From: Acidovorax delafieldii
Lineage (GTDB): Bacteria > Pseudomonadota > Gammaproteobacteria > Burkholderiales > Burkholderiaceae_C
Direction of reading: 5' to 3'
Assembly (NCBI GenBank): GCA_002377855.1
Contig: DFQQ01000027.1
Coordinates: 1-64,000 of the forward strand
DNA: 64,000 nt
Shown: positions 50,853-59,287 of the stretch, one piece after another
Layout: every line of letters begins with the position of its first letter
Position numbering within the stretch: position 1 is the first letter of the stretch
Notes under the pieces: model-generated
What the model was told of the DNA's origin: nothing
The model's input: only the letters and a program-made list of their open reading frames with translations
Database searches by the model: none
Made by a program: the position numbers and the translations under genes

Positions 50853-51176
50853 ATGGCAAATTCGCGAGACAACGACCAAGGCCGTCAAAACATGGGATCG
50901 CAGGCCAGCCAAGGCGGCAACAGCCGAGGCGGGAACCAGGCTGGAGGGCAGTCGCAACGGGGCTTCGCTTCGATGGACAGTGAGCGTCAACGTGAGATCG
51001 CTGCCCAAGGGGGGCGTGCTGCACATGCGAGCGGAAACGCCCACGAGTTCACCTCTGAAGAGGCCCGCGCTGCGGGTGCCAAGAGCCACGGTGGGTCGGG
51101 TACACGCGCCAGCAGCGAGAGCGGGAATTCCCGAGGCGGTGCGTCGCAAAACTCACGCTCTGGCAACAACAGCTGA
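50853..51176 (+). CDS. KGG/con-10 type stress protein
   Basis: 107 residues; the ATG follows TAGGAGATTGAA. Low-complexity Gly/Gln/Asn/Ser ends flank the conserved block GFASMDSERQREIAAQGGRA, then AHASGNAHEFTSEEARAAGA. The block matches the KGG (con-10, GsiB-like) repeat of small hydrophilic stress proteins. These are thought to act as hydrophilins during desiccation or stationary phase. A near-identical core is encoded at 63738, so the two are paralogues. A strong terminator follows at 51205. Confidence 0.88.
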   Translation: MANSRDNDQGRQNMGSQASQGGNSRGGNQAGGQSQRGFASMDSERQREIAAQGGRAAHASGNAHEFTSEEARAAGAKSHGGSGTRASSESGNSRGGASQNSRSGNNS

Positions 51177-51204
51177 CAGCGCAGTCTGACCCGTCCGCTG
51201 ATGA

Positions 51205-51234
51205 GGGGCCCTGGTTCGCCAGGGCCCCTTTTTT
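51205..51234 (+). terminator. Strong intrinsic terminator with TTCG loop
   Basis: A perfect 10 bp stem GGGGCCCTGG/CCAGGGCCCC (51205-51214 and 51219-51228) closes a TTCG tetraloop and is followed by TTTTTT. It ends the KGG gene transcript and isolates it from the ferritin-like genes. Confidence 0.93.
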
Positions 51235-51357
51235 ATCGCCAACTTATCAACGATGGTCGCAAATCACCTCCTGTACGGCGCTGTGGCAGACGTCTTCGTC
51301 CTACACAGATGCGCATGCGGCCACAACACAGTGAAACATCCCACGAAAGGAACTGCA

Positions 51358-52128
51358 ATGCACCCCACCACTTCAGGCAACAACCGCACCGGTACAGCGA
51401 CAGCGGAAGAAGGCGTACGCGCCATGCTCGACGCGAATGAGCGCTGGGCGCCCTTGACTCCCCCAGACACGTCATTGAGTGACGCCGAGAGAACGTTCTA
51501 CATGGTCGAGTCAGATTCTGTAGGGTCAATTCCGCCGCCAGTCACCATTCAGGGAATGCTCAAGACAGGGTTCGACAAATTGCTGGGGGAGCGTCCCGAA
51601 GTATTGATGGACAAGATCGGTGAGCGCATTGCGTTTGAACGGTCGGGCACGCGTCTGTATGACGCGCTAATCCTCAAATACGAATCTGCCTTCCAGCAAG
51701 GCGCAGTGTCTGCACTGCCTGTTCCTCTGAATGCGAGCGGTGACAGCGTGGCTTCGACGCTCCAGCGTATCCGCACAGAAGAGCATCAGCATTTTTTGAT
51801 GCTCAGTGAGGTCATGCGCTCGTTAGGGGGCGACCCTACCGCACAGACGCCTTGTGCCGATGTCAGCGGTGTGGCCTCGATGGGGCTCATGCAGGTGGTA
51901 ACCGATCCTCGCACCACACTTGCGCAATCCTTGCATGCCGTGTTGATTGCAGAACTGGCAGATAACGCCGGCTGGGAGTTGCTCATCTCCTTGGCCCAGG
52001 AAGCTGGGAAAGCGGACATCGCCGAGCAATTTGAGCGCGCAATGTTGGAAGAGCAAGAGCATCTGCTCACTGTCAAGAGCTGGGTGTCAGCCCTTGCCTC
52101 TTCCCCTACCCCAACTGTCGCGGCGTAA
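51358..52128 (+). CDS. Ferritin-like domain protein A
   Basis: 256 residues from the ATG at 51358, after AAAGGA. A full set of candidate di-iron ligands is visible: Glu in RIAFERSGTRLYD, ExxH in EEHQHFLML, Glu in LIAELADNAGWELL, and ExxH in EEQEHLLTV, arranged as in a four-helix ferritin/DUF892-type bundle. The N-terminal ~75 residues are an extension without clear homology. It is followed 16 bp later by a second, longer ferritin-like gene. Function could be iron storage, peroxide protection or an oxidase reaction. Confidence 0.8.
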   Translation: MHPTTSGNNRTGTATAEEGVRAMLDANERWAPLTPPDTSLSDAERTFYMVESDSVGSIPPPVTIQGMLKTGFDKLLGERPEVLMDKIGERIAFERSGTRLYDALILKYESAFQQGAVSALPVPLNASGDSVASTLQRIRTEEHQHFLMLSEVMRSLGGDPTAQTPCADVSGVASMGLMQVVTDPRTTLAQSLHAVLIAELADNAGWELLISLAQEAGKADIAEQFERAMLEEQEHLLTVKSWVSALASSPTPTVAA

Positions 52129-52144
52129 CGCCCAGGAGAATCAG

Positions 52145-53341
52145 ATGACCATTAACCTGCTTCAGGATACAGGCACTCCGCTAGACCGTCAGAGAATGTC
52201 GTGGAAGGACATGGTGGGCAATCCCATCAGCAAGCTGGACGACGACGCTTTTACAAGGGTTCGAGCCATTTTGATGAATGGTGTGGAGCTCGACTCCTTG
52301 CGCACCAAACAAATTGCCTTGCGTATGAATGCACAAGCGCGGGTGCCGTTGGCCCAGTTGATGCGCGTGGAACAGCACCAAGCTACTGCCATCAATTGGT
52401 TGATTGGAGCCGACCACTCGCCGTTGGAAACGACAATTGGCTACGAGCAGACTGCCATCGAAGTGACAGCGTCGGTGGCTCAACTGGAGCCTGACCCTTA
52501 TCTTGCACAGGGCTATCGTTACGCCTTGCTTGAAGACTTCGATCACCTCTACAGATACAGCGCTTTGCTGGACCGCCTGGAAGGCAAGGATGCCAACAAC
52601 ATTACCCAGGGGTACACCGACATCGTCCCGGCGCGCCCCACCTGGGAGCACCACCGTGCACCCGAGCACGATCTGCTAGAGCCCTACGGCCCTGATGCCA
52701 TGCTGAGCACCAAGTTGCATGCGCTCACGCTCACGGGCGGCGAGTACCAGACGCACGACTACTACATGAACATCGGACCGTTGTTTGCCGATCCCGTGGC
52801 GCGGCAGCTGTACGCGGAGATAGCGTCGGTGGAGTCCCAGCACATCACGCACTACGGCTCCATGCTCAACCCTCACGAAACGCCTTTGGAAAAGCTGCTG
52901 ATCAGCGAGGCATGTGAAGTATGGAACTACGCAGGATGCGCTGCGCAGGAGACCAATCCCCGCCTGCGTGCCCTGTGGGAGCGCTTTCTCGACTATGAAC
53001 TGGGTCACATGCAATTGGTGCTGCAACTCTTCAAGGATATCGAGCGCCGGGACCCGGCTGAAGTATTAGGGGACGGCCTTTTACCGCGGTTCATCGAGTT
53101 TCAAAGCCAGCGCGGCTTCGTGCGCCATGTGGTTGAAAACGAAACCCAACTGCGCAAGGCGGGTACAGAGTTTGTGGACCAGGCTGCCGAAGAAGAGTCA
53201 TCGCTTGAGTACCGAAGTATTGTGAACGCGGAGGGTTCGCCTTCGCGCACCGCATCGGACAGTTGGACCTGGACGCCCGGAACCGAGCTTGCGCGGGGTC
53301 TGGAACCTTTCGGTCGGCAGACAGGTGCAGAGCATGTCTGA
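52145..53341 (+). CDS. Ferritin-like domain protein B
   Basis: 398 residues. Several helix motifs with paired acidic and His residues suggest a ferritin-like bundle: LLEDFDHLYRYSALLDRLEG, EIASVESQHITHYGSMLNPH, EACEVWNYAGCAAQE and LDYELGHMQLVLQLFKDIER. The protein is much longer than ferritins, so it may contain two bundles or an extra domain. I recognise no named family with certainty. It is in an operon with protein A (16 bp gap), and its stop overlaps a small gene at 53334 by 8 bp. Confidence 0.7.
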   Translation: MTINLLQDTGTPLDRQRMSWKDMVGNPISKLDDDAFTRVRAILMNGVELDSLRTKQIALRMNAQARVPLAQLMRVEQHQATAINWLIGADHSPLETTIGYEQTAIEVTASVAQLEPDPYLAQGYRYALLEDFDHLYRYSALLDRLEGKDANNITQGYTDIVPARPTWEHHRAPEHDLLEPYGPDAMLSTKLHALTLTGGEYQTHDYYMNIGPLFADPVARQLYAEIASVESQHITHYGSMLNPHETPLEKLLISEACEVWNYAGCAAQETNPRLRALWERFLDYELGHMQLVLQLFKDIERRDPAEVLGDGLLPRFIEFQSQRGFVRHVVENETQLRKAGTEFVDQAAEEESSLEYRSIVNAEGSPSRTASDSWTWTPGTELARGLEPFGRQTGAEHV

Positions 53342-53576
53342 GGCATCGGCTCTGAAAGCCGCGGGTGTACCGCAGCAGGCGCTTGTGCCTACCAAGACAG
53401 TGATTGAAAAATCGCGGGACCTCATCGACGAGGTGGCCGAGATTCCGGACGGGCCGAATGTGGGACCAAGCCCCAACGAGCACCGGGCAGCGCAAGGTGA
53501 GTTGCCAGCCGTCCCTTCGGCCATACAAGATGAGCCCGCTCAACGGCCGCCCCGGGGCACAGAGGGCCAACCGTAG
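53334..53576 (+). CDS. Small disordered protein downstream of the ferritin-like genes
   Basis: 80 residues, MSEASALKAAGVPQQALVPT and onward, rich in Pro, Glu, Gln and Ala, with one possible helix (TVIEKSRDLIDEVAEI). The start overlaps the upstream stop by 8 bp, implying coupled translation. Its stop is 7 bp from a terminator stem, so it closes the three-gene operon. No family known. Confidence 0.6.
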   Translation: MSEASALKAAGVPQQALVPTKTVIEKSRDLIDEVAEIPDGPNVGPSPNEHRAAQGELPAVPSAIQDEPAQRPPRGTEGQP

Positions 53577-53583
53577 GAAAAAA

Positions 53584-53610
53584 GACTGCTCCCTTGGAGC
53601 GGTCCTTTTT
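53584..53610 (+). terminator. Intrinsic terminator of the ferritin-like operon
   Basis: Stem GACTGCTCC/GGAGCGGTC (53584-53592 and 53596-53604, one G-T pair), loop CTT, then CTTTTTG. It directly follows the small gene ending at 53576. Confidence 0.85.
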
Positions 53611-53644
53611 GTTACGCGAAGCCCCACCCATACTGGAGATTACG

Positions 53645-53854
53645 ATGACCCGAGAAACCAATAAGTCACAAAGCAATTGGCCCTTTCCGGCAGCCAATGA
53701 GCACCAACGACCTCAGGATCGCATCATTGATCCAACAGTCCCTGCTCAGCCAGTCGGCGACCCGCCTGCTGATCCTGTAGAGCAAGAGCTGGTGGATGAA
53801 CAATTAACGCGCGATCGAGAGACCGCTCGCAGAGTCTCGCCGCCGCGGTCGTGA
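53645..53854 (+). CDS. Small hydrophilic protein, hypothetical
   Basis: 69 residues from an ATG at 53645 preceded by GGAGATTACG. Rich in Gln, Pro, Asp, Glu and Arg (DPTVPAQPVGDPPADPVEQE), with no hydrophobic core; probably disordered. It follows a terminator, so it has its own promoter or depends on read-through. It converges with the EAL gene. Confidence 0.55.
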   Translation: MTRETNKSQSNWPFPAANEHQRPQDRIIDPTVPAQPVGDPPADPVEQELVDEQLTRDRETARRVSPPRS

Positions 53855-53877
53855 TAAACCTGAGCGCCGAGCCGCTG

Positions 53878-54717
53878 TCACGCTGAAGGTTGGAAGGCAG
53901 AAGGGTTGATAGTGGCCGCCGAGCGGAAGGCCGGCTGGGCAAACAGGTAGCCCTGCATCAGCTGGATTCCCTGGTCACGGAGGTAGTCACGTTCGCCAAA
54001 TGTCTCCACGCCTTCTGCTATCACCTGGATTCCCATGTCGGCGCACAAGAGCACCAAGCTGCGCACAATCGCTTGGCGGGCCCGGTTTGAATCAACATGT
54101 CTCACCAGGTCCATGTCAATCTTGATGATGTCTGGCTGAAAATCTGAAAGCAGCTTTAACCCCGCATACCCCGCTCCGAAGTCATCAATCGCCGTTTTGA
54201 AACCGCAGCGCTTGTACTCACGCAAAATTTCGGCGAACCAAGGCCCATCTTCAATCCGTTCGCCTTCTGTGACCTCGAAGATGATTTGCTCCAGGGGAAA
54301 GCCGTGTACTCGGGCAGCCTCTAATGTGGTTTTGATACAGACCTCTGGCTTGTAGATGGCGTTCGGCAGGAAATTGATGGACACGGGCTGGGCAAGGCCC
54401 AATTCGGCAGCGCCCTTGATGGCCTTCACTCGGCAGGCTTGATCGAATCGGTATCGATTCTGGTCGTTGACCTGCGACAGCACAGTACTGGCCGGCTCAC
54501 CCGCCGGCCCTCTCACCAAGGCTTCGTGAGCGAAGACCGCCTTGCGCTCTATGTCCACAATAGGCTGGTACGCATACTCAAACTGAAAGCCCAAGCGCTC
54601 TGCCTTTGCACAGGCGTCACAGTCGCGCAAGTTGCCTGCGAACGGAACAAAGTCGACAGGAAAGGATGGGTTGACTTTGGGCAAGGTGGGCGTTTGCATG
54701 TTTCCCATTTTCTCCAT
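53878..54717 (-). CDS. EAL-domain c-di-GMP phosphodiesterase
   Basis: 279 residues. A short N-terminal lead with CDACAKAERLGFQFEYAYQP runs into an EAL domain with E65-A66-L67 (HEALVRGP), the Asn of NFLPNA, a metal-binding Glu in IFEVTEGERI, DDFGAGYAGLKLL, the Lys of IIKIDMDLV and AEGVETFGE. The metal-binding residues look complete, so it may be an active phosphodiesterase degrading c-di-GMP to pGpG. The closest relatives I can think of are the EAL halves of BLUF-EAL proteins. An 18 bp perfect palindrome sits 8 bp upstream of the ATG. Starts at 54717 or 54699 are both possible. Confidence 0.88.
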   Translation of the reverse strand: MEKMGNMQTPTLPKVNPSFPVDFVPFAGNLRDCDACAKAERLGFQFEYAYQPIVDIERKAVFAHEALVRGPAGEPASTVLSQVNDQNRYRFDQACRVKAIKGAAELGLAQPVSINFLPNAIYKPEVCIKTTLEAARVHGFPLEQIIFEVTEGERIEDGPWFAEILREYKRCGFKTAIDDFGAGYAGLKLLSDFQPDIIKIDMDLVRHVDSNRARQAIVRSLVLLCADMGIQVIAEGVETFGERDYLRDQGIQLMQGYLFAQPAFRSAATINPSAFQPSA

Positions 54718-54725
54718 GTTGGTTG

Positions 54726-54743
54726 CCTGCAGAGCTCTGCAGG
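54726..54743. promoter_or_regulatory. Perfect 18 bp palindrome upstream of the EAL gene
   Basis: CCTGCAGAGCTCTGCAGG is its own reverse complement, with no central gap, 8 bp from the EAL start codon and about 110 bp from the LexA-type box of the divergent nuclease gene. It could be a dimeric regulator's operator or form a hairpin over the ribosome site. Confidence 0.5.
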
Positions 54744-54851
54744 TACAGGACGGTCAAATTCTCGTAAAGGCACAGGCCTTGGGGTGCAGGACTTGCGGGC
54801 CAGGCTTCACCACTGTTTGGGGAATGCAGACGAAGCCCTTTTGTTATGATG

Positions 54852-54867
54852 CTGTACAAAAGAACAG
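54852..54867 (+). promoter_or_regulatory. LexA (SOS) box
   Basis: CTGTACAAAAGAACAG fits the CTGT-N8-ACAG LexA consensus used in beta- and gamma-proteobacteria. It lies 3 bp before the ATG at 54870 and next to TATGAT (54845-54850), a -10-like hexamer, so bound LexA would cover the start site of transcription for the nuclease-helicase operon. Confidence 0.75.
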
Positions 54868-54869
54868 TT

Positions 54870-56579
54870 ATGGGGCCTTCGTCATCTTTACCCATGCTCG
54901 CTCCGCACCGCTTTTACTACCTGCACAACTTCCAAAGAGCGCTGGCCTGGATTGAGCAACGCTACGGCGATTTGCTGAGTGCTGCTGAGCACCACTTTCT
55001 TGAGCAGTTTGCCCCGTTGCCCGTGGTGTCGCAAGCGCTGCTGGTGCGCATGCTGATGCGACGAGGGCCGTGGTTCAGGGCCGCCAAGCTTCAGTACGAA
55101 GAAATTGGAGACCCTCTTGAAGCGGCTGCCCCGCTGCTTCAGATGGGCTGGATCGACGCTACGCCACATCTTCAGTTGGAAGAGTTGTTCGCACTGCACA
55201 CCAAAGCAGAGTTATTGGAAGCCTTTGCGTTGTTGCCTGCTCACGGGGCAACGCGCAAGGCGGACTTGCTGGAGACAGTGCGCGCGCGCGGGGCCCAGCC
55301 CCGAAGCTATGTGCAGTGGCGTCCCGGCACACAAGAGGCTGTCTGGCGCGTCATGGTGGCCGAGCTGTGTGATCGGTTCCGCGTCATGTTTTTCGGCAAC
55401 TTGCACCAAGAGTGGTCGGAATTTGTGCTGAGCGATCTGGGGGTGTTTAGGTACGAGGTAGTTGCGCTGGAGAAGTCATCGCGGCCTTTTCATTCAAGGG
55501 CGGATCTGGAGTGTTTCCTCAAGCTGCATGCATGCCGCCAAGCTGTGGAGGAGGGCGCAGACCCCGCCGATGTGCTGCGGGCACTGGAAGAATGCACCAG
55601 CCCAAGCACTTGGCTGGAACAGCGGCGCGCCAAAGTCCTGCTGCGCCTTGGGCAGGCCTGTGAGCGAACCCAAGACTGGGAGCATGCAACGCTGGCTTAC
55701 AGACAGTGCTGTTACCCAGGGGCGCGTCACCGCCTCATGCGCGTGTACGAGCGTTGCGCACGATTTTCGGAGGCCCTGGCATTGGTGCATACCGCAATGC
55801 AGGCGCCGGAAAGCGATGAGGAAAGCCAGCGTGTGGCGCGCATGCTGCCGCGCCTCCAGCGGCGGCTGGGGCTGGTAACGGAAGGCCGACGCGGCCCGAC
55901 GAGGAAAGATGCGCTTTCCCCTTGTACGCACATAGAGCTTGATCCCCCCGTAACGCCGTGCAGTGTGGAGTGGGCACTGCGCGACCATTGGCACTCCAGA
56001 GAAGCCCCGGTCTTTTATGTAGAGAATGCGCTCATCAACTCCCTGTTCGGGTTGCTTTGCTGGCCGGCTGTGTTTGCGCCCCTGGCTGGGGCTTTTTTTC
56101 ATCCCTTCCAGAGTGGCCCGGCTGATCTGGGATTTGCCGACTTTGTTCGCCGCCGTGCAGTGGAGTTTGATGGGTGCCTTGCTTCGCTGGAAGACGGTAC
56201 TTATCACAGGGTGATCCTGCAGCGGTATGCCCACAAGCGCGACGTGCAATGCCCTTTCGTGTACTGGAGCGTCTTGAATGAAGACCTCTTAGGGTTGGCG
56301 CTTGATTGCATTCCTGCAGAGCACCTGCGTTTGTTGTTTCGGCGAATGTTGCGTGACATCCAGGCCAACCGCACGGGCCTGCCCGATCTCATTCGTTTTT
56401 GGCCACAACAAAGCCGCTATGAGATGGTGGAGGTCAAGGGCCCCGGCGATAAGCTGCAGGACAACCAGATTCGCTGGCTTGAGTACTGCCGGGACAACGG
56501 CATTCCCGCCAGCGTTTGCCATGTGAGCTGGCGTGTGACGCAGCCGACTGCAATTGAATCACTGCAGGCGGTCATGTGA
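54870..56579 (+). CDS. FAN1-type structure-specific nuclease with VRR-NUC domain
   Basis: 569 residues from the ATG at 54870; an ATG at 54846 would put the LexA box inside the coding region and is disfavoured, while 54894 is also possible. The N-terminus (RFYYLHNFQRALAWIEQRYG) and a helical middle fit bacterial FAN1 proteins. The C-terminal VRR-NUC domain carries D506 (GLPDLIRF), E521 and K523 (MVEVKGPGD), with the same D-x14-E-x-K spacing as human FAN1 D960/E975/K977, followed by KLQDNQIRWLEYCRDNGI. FAN1 trims 5' flaps and unhooks interstrand crosslinks. It overlaps the downstream helicase gene by 4 bp. Confidence 0.88.
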   Translation: MGPSSSLPMLAPHRFYYLHNFQRALAWIEQRYGDLLSAAEHHFLEQFAPLPVVSQALLVRMLMRRGPWFRAAKLQYEEIGDPLEAAAPLLQMGWIDATPHLQLEELFALHTKAELLEAFALLPAHGATRKADLLETVRARGAQPRSYVQWRPGTQEAVWRVMVAELCDRFRVMFFGNLHQEWSEFVLSDLGVFRYEVVALEKSSRPFHSRADLECFLKLHACRQAVEEGADPADVLRALEECTSPSTWLEQRRAKVLLRLGQACERTQDWEHATLAYRQCCYPGARHRLMRVYERCARFSEALALVHTAMQAPESDEESQRVARMLPRLQRRLGLVTEGRRGPTRKDALSPCTHIELDPPVTPCSVEWALRDHWHSREAPVFYVENALINSLFGLLCWPAVFAPLAGAFFHPFQSGPADLGFADFVRRRAVEFDGCLASLEDGTYHRVILQRYAHKRDVQCPFVYWSVLNEDLLGLALDCIPAEHLRLLFRRMLRDIQANRTGLPDLIRFWPQQSRYEMVEVKGPGDKLQDNQIRWLEYCRDNGIPASVCHVSWRVTQPTAIESLQAVM

Positions 56580-58876
56580 CTTACACGGTCGCCGTGCGCG
56601 CGCTTTGTGAGTTCACCGCCCGTTCGGGTGACTTGGATTTACGCTTCACGCCGGCGCCTACCGCCCTCGAGGGCATGGCAGGGCACCGCACGGTGCGTGC
56701 GCGCCGCAGCACCCGCTACGAGGCGGAAATCAGCTGTGCAGGTGGCTACGAGGATCTTCGGGTGCGTGGCCGTGCTGACGGTTTTGATCCCGAGACCCAG
56801 CAGCTGGAAGAAATCAAGACCTACCGTGGCCGGCTCGATAGCGTGCGGGCAAACCACCGCGCCCTGCATTGGGCGCAGGCCAAGGTGTATGGGCATCTGC
56901 TGTGCCAAGAGCGTGGGCTGGCGCAAGTAAGGGTTGCACTGGTGTACTTCAACGTGGGGACACATGAGGAGACAACCCTGGTCGAAACCTGCACCGCAGC
57001 ATCCCTCTTGCAATTCTTCGAATCCCAGTGCAACCGCTTTCTCACCTGGGCGCGCAATGAGGACGTCCATCGGGCCAGGCGCGATGCGGCGCTGCTGGAC
57101 CTGCAGTTTCCTCTACCGCAATTCCGAGCCGGTCAAAGAGACTTGGCAGTGGCCGTTTACCGCTGCGCAACGTCTCAGGCCGAACCCCGTGTTCTGATGG
57201 CGCAGGCGCCCACCGGCATCGGGAAAACGGTGGGCACGCTGTTTCCCCTTCTGAAGGCCGTTCCCAGCCAAGGTCTGGACAAATTGTTTTTTCTGACGGC
57301 CAAAGGCACTGGGCACAGCGTGGCGCTAGAGGCACTGTCTTCAATCAACCGCTCGCTGCAAGGCCAGGGCGCTGCTTTTCAGCTGCGGGTGCTGGACATG
57401 CAAGCGCGCGACAAGACTTGCGAGCACCCAGGCAGTGCCTGCCATGGCGACTCCTGTCCTCTGGCCCGCGGTTTTTTTGATCGACTCGCAGCGGCGCGCG
57501 ATGCGGCTGTACTGCATGCCCAGCCATGGAGTCCGTCGGCCGTGCGGCACATTGCCCTGGCGCATGGCGTGTGCCCGTATTACCTTGCTCAGGAATTGGT
57601 ACGCTGGAGCGACGTGGTGGTGGCGGATTACAACTACTACTACGACGCAACCGCCATGCTGTTTGCGCTGACCCAGGCACAGCAATGGAAAACAGCGGTG
57701 CTGGTGGATGAGGCCCACAACCTGGTCGACCGGGCTCGGCAGATGTACACAGCGGAGTTGACGCTGGTGTCGTTGACTACCGCCCGCAAGGCCAGTGAAG
57801 GGTCGGTCAAGAAAGCGCTCGACAGAGTTCACCGGCAGTGGAGCGCCCTGACCAAAGCGCAAGAGTCAACCTATCTGGCCCATGGCGAAGTGCCGCCAGC
57901 CTTGCTCAGTGCTTTGCACCGGGCGGTGGGCGCCATGGCAGAGACGCAGGGCGATGGACCCATGCCGCCGGACCATCCGCTGTTGGGCTTTTATTTCGAG
58001 GCATTGCGCTTTTGTGCATTGGCTGATGGTCTGGGCACCCACGCCCTGTTTGACGTGACGATCAACGGGCGCGAGCTGAAAGGCAGGGGTCGGGAAAATT
58101 CAAGCCTGTGTATCCGCAACGTGGTTCCTGCACCTTACTTGGCAGTGCGCCATGCATCAGCGCATGCAGTGGTCTTGTTTTCCGGAACGCTCAGCCCCGT
58201 AGGCTTCTATCGCGACATTCTGGGCTTGCCCCATGAGTCCGGGTCGATCTCGGTCGATGCCCCGTTTCACTCCAGCCAGCTGAGTGTGACGGTCGCTTCC
58301 CGCATCTCCACCCGGTATGCAGATCGCGCCGCCTCTGTGTTGCCCATCTCCAATTTGATTGCGCAGCAGTTTGCTCGCCAGCCCGGGAACTACTTGTGCT
58401 TTTTCAGCAGCTTTGATTATCTTCAGCAGGTGGCGGATGCGACGGAGCACAACCATCCTTCCGTCCCGGTCTGGCGCCAGATGCCGTCCATGACCGATGA
58501 GGCCCGCCACGCGTTTCTTGCGCGCTTCACCGAGGATGGACAAGGCGTGGGCTTTGCTGTGCTGGGCGGGGCGTTTGCCGAGGGTATCGATCTGCCAGGC
58601 CAACGCTTGATTGGCGCGTTTGTAGCCACCCTGGGATTGCCGCAAGTAAATCCAATCAACGAACAAATGAAGCAAGCCATGGACCGGCATTTTGGTGCAG
58701 ACAAGGGGTACGACTACACCTACCTGTATCCGGGTCTGCGCAAAGTGGTGCAGGCGGCTGGTCGTGTCATCCGCACGGAGCAGGACACCGGTGTCGTCTT
58801 TTTGATCGATGACCGCTATAGGCGCACTCAAGTGCAGTCTCTCCTTCCCCGATGGTGGGACCTTGGAACCCGTTGA
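56576..58876 (+). CDS. XPD/DinG-type Fe-S DNA helicase with N-terminal RecB-like nuclease motif
   Basis: 766 residues, GTG start at 56576 overlapping the nuclease gene stop (GTGA). The N-terminal ~160 residues contain D68 (RGRADGF), E79-I80-K81 and Q101-x3-Y105, the D/ExK/QxxxY pattern of RecB/Cas4-type nucleases. Then come Walker A (APTGIGKT, near 210-217), four Cys for a [4Fe-4S] cluster (C282-x6-C289-x4-C294 and one near 333 in GVCPYY), the DEAH box (LVDEAHNLVD, ~377) and C-terminal motifs VLFSGTLSP, GGAFAEGIDLPG and QAAGRVIRTEQD. It probably unwinds 5'-3' to feed the FAN1-type nuclease. Confidence 0.88.
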   Translation: MTYTVAVRALCEFTARSGDLDLRFTPAPTALEGMAGHRTVRARRSTRYEAEISCAGGYEDLRVRGRADGFDPETQQLEEIKTYRGRLDSVRANHRALHWAQAKVYGHLLCQERGLAQVRVALVYFNVGTHEETTLVETCTAASLLQFFESQCNRFLTWARNEDVHRARRDAALLDLQFPLPQFRAGQRDLAVAVYRCATSQAEPRVLMAQAPTGIGKTVGTLFPLLKAVPSQGLDKLFFLTAKGTGHSVALEALSSINRSLQGQGAAFQLRVLDMQARDKTCEHPGSACHGDSCPLARGFFDRLAAARDAAVLHAQPWSPSAVRHIALAHGVCPYYLAQELVRWSDVVVADYNYYYDATAMLFALTQAQQWKTAVLVDEAHNLVDRARQMYTAELTLVSLTTARKASEGSVKKALDRVHRQWSALTKAQESTYLAHGEVPPALLSALHRAVGAMAETQGDGPMPPDHPLLGFYFEALRFCALADGLGTHALFDVTINGRELKGRGRENSSLCIRNVVPAPYLAVRHASAHAVVLFSGTLSPVGFYRDILGLPHESGSISVDAPFHSSQLSVTVASRISTRYADRAASVLPISNLIAQQFARQPGNYLCFFSSFDYLQQVADATEHNHPSVPVWRQMPSMTDEARHAFLARFTEDGQGVGFAVLGGAFAEGIDLPGQRLIGAFVATLGLPQVNPINEQMKQAMDRHFGADKGYDYTYLYPGLRKVVQAAGRVIRTEQDTGVVFLIDDRYRRTQVQSLLPRWWDLGTR

Positions 58877-58953
58877 GTGCTGGTTGCTGAGCCCCTTGGA
58901 CCGACCAATCGCAGTGCTGCGCGCCGTGATGGATCACCAAGGGCCGCACATCC

Positions 58954-59085
58954 CTACCAGGGAACCCACATAGCGATCAGCAAAAAGGCAATCACCACCA
59001 CTGACAAGGCGATGGTTTTTTTGGTTGCCGCGGTATTGCGGCCAGATGAATGAGGAACTCCCCTCGTGCTTTTCGGTTGCGTCAT
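58954..59085 (-). CDS. Small single-pass membrane protein, 43 residues
   Basis: The ATG at 59085 follows GGAG with 6 bp spacing. The peptide has a hydrophilic first half (MTQPKSTRGVPHSSGRNTAA) and one C-terminal membrane helix (KTIALSVVVIAFLLIAMWVP). No family recognised. It converges on the helicase gene and is divergent from the protein encoded at 59288. Confidence 0.6.
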   Translation of the reverse strand: MTQPKSTRGVPHSSGRNTAATKKTIALSVVVIAFLLIAMWVPW

Positions 59086-59287
59086 ACGGTCTCCATATAC
59101 GGAACCGCAAAGATATCTGCGACCTCGCCTGGGCAGTGTCAGACGAAGCCTGAAGGACAGGAAAATCACCGCACAACAAACGCATGGAACAGTCGCGGCT
59201 CGGTCTCTCTGACATACTGTGCCGCTCAGGTCTTACATCGCAGCCAGGGCAAACGATTAGGTTGGGGTCTTTGACTGGAGACTCCGA

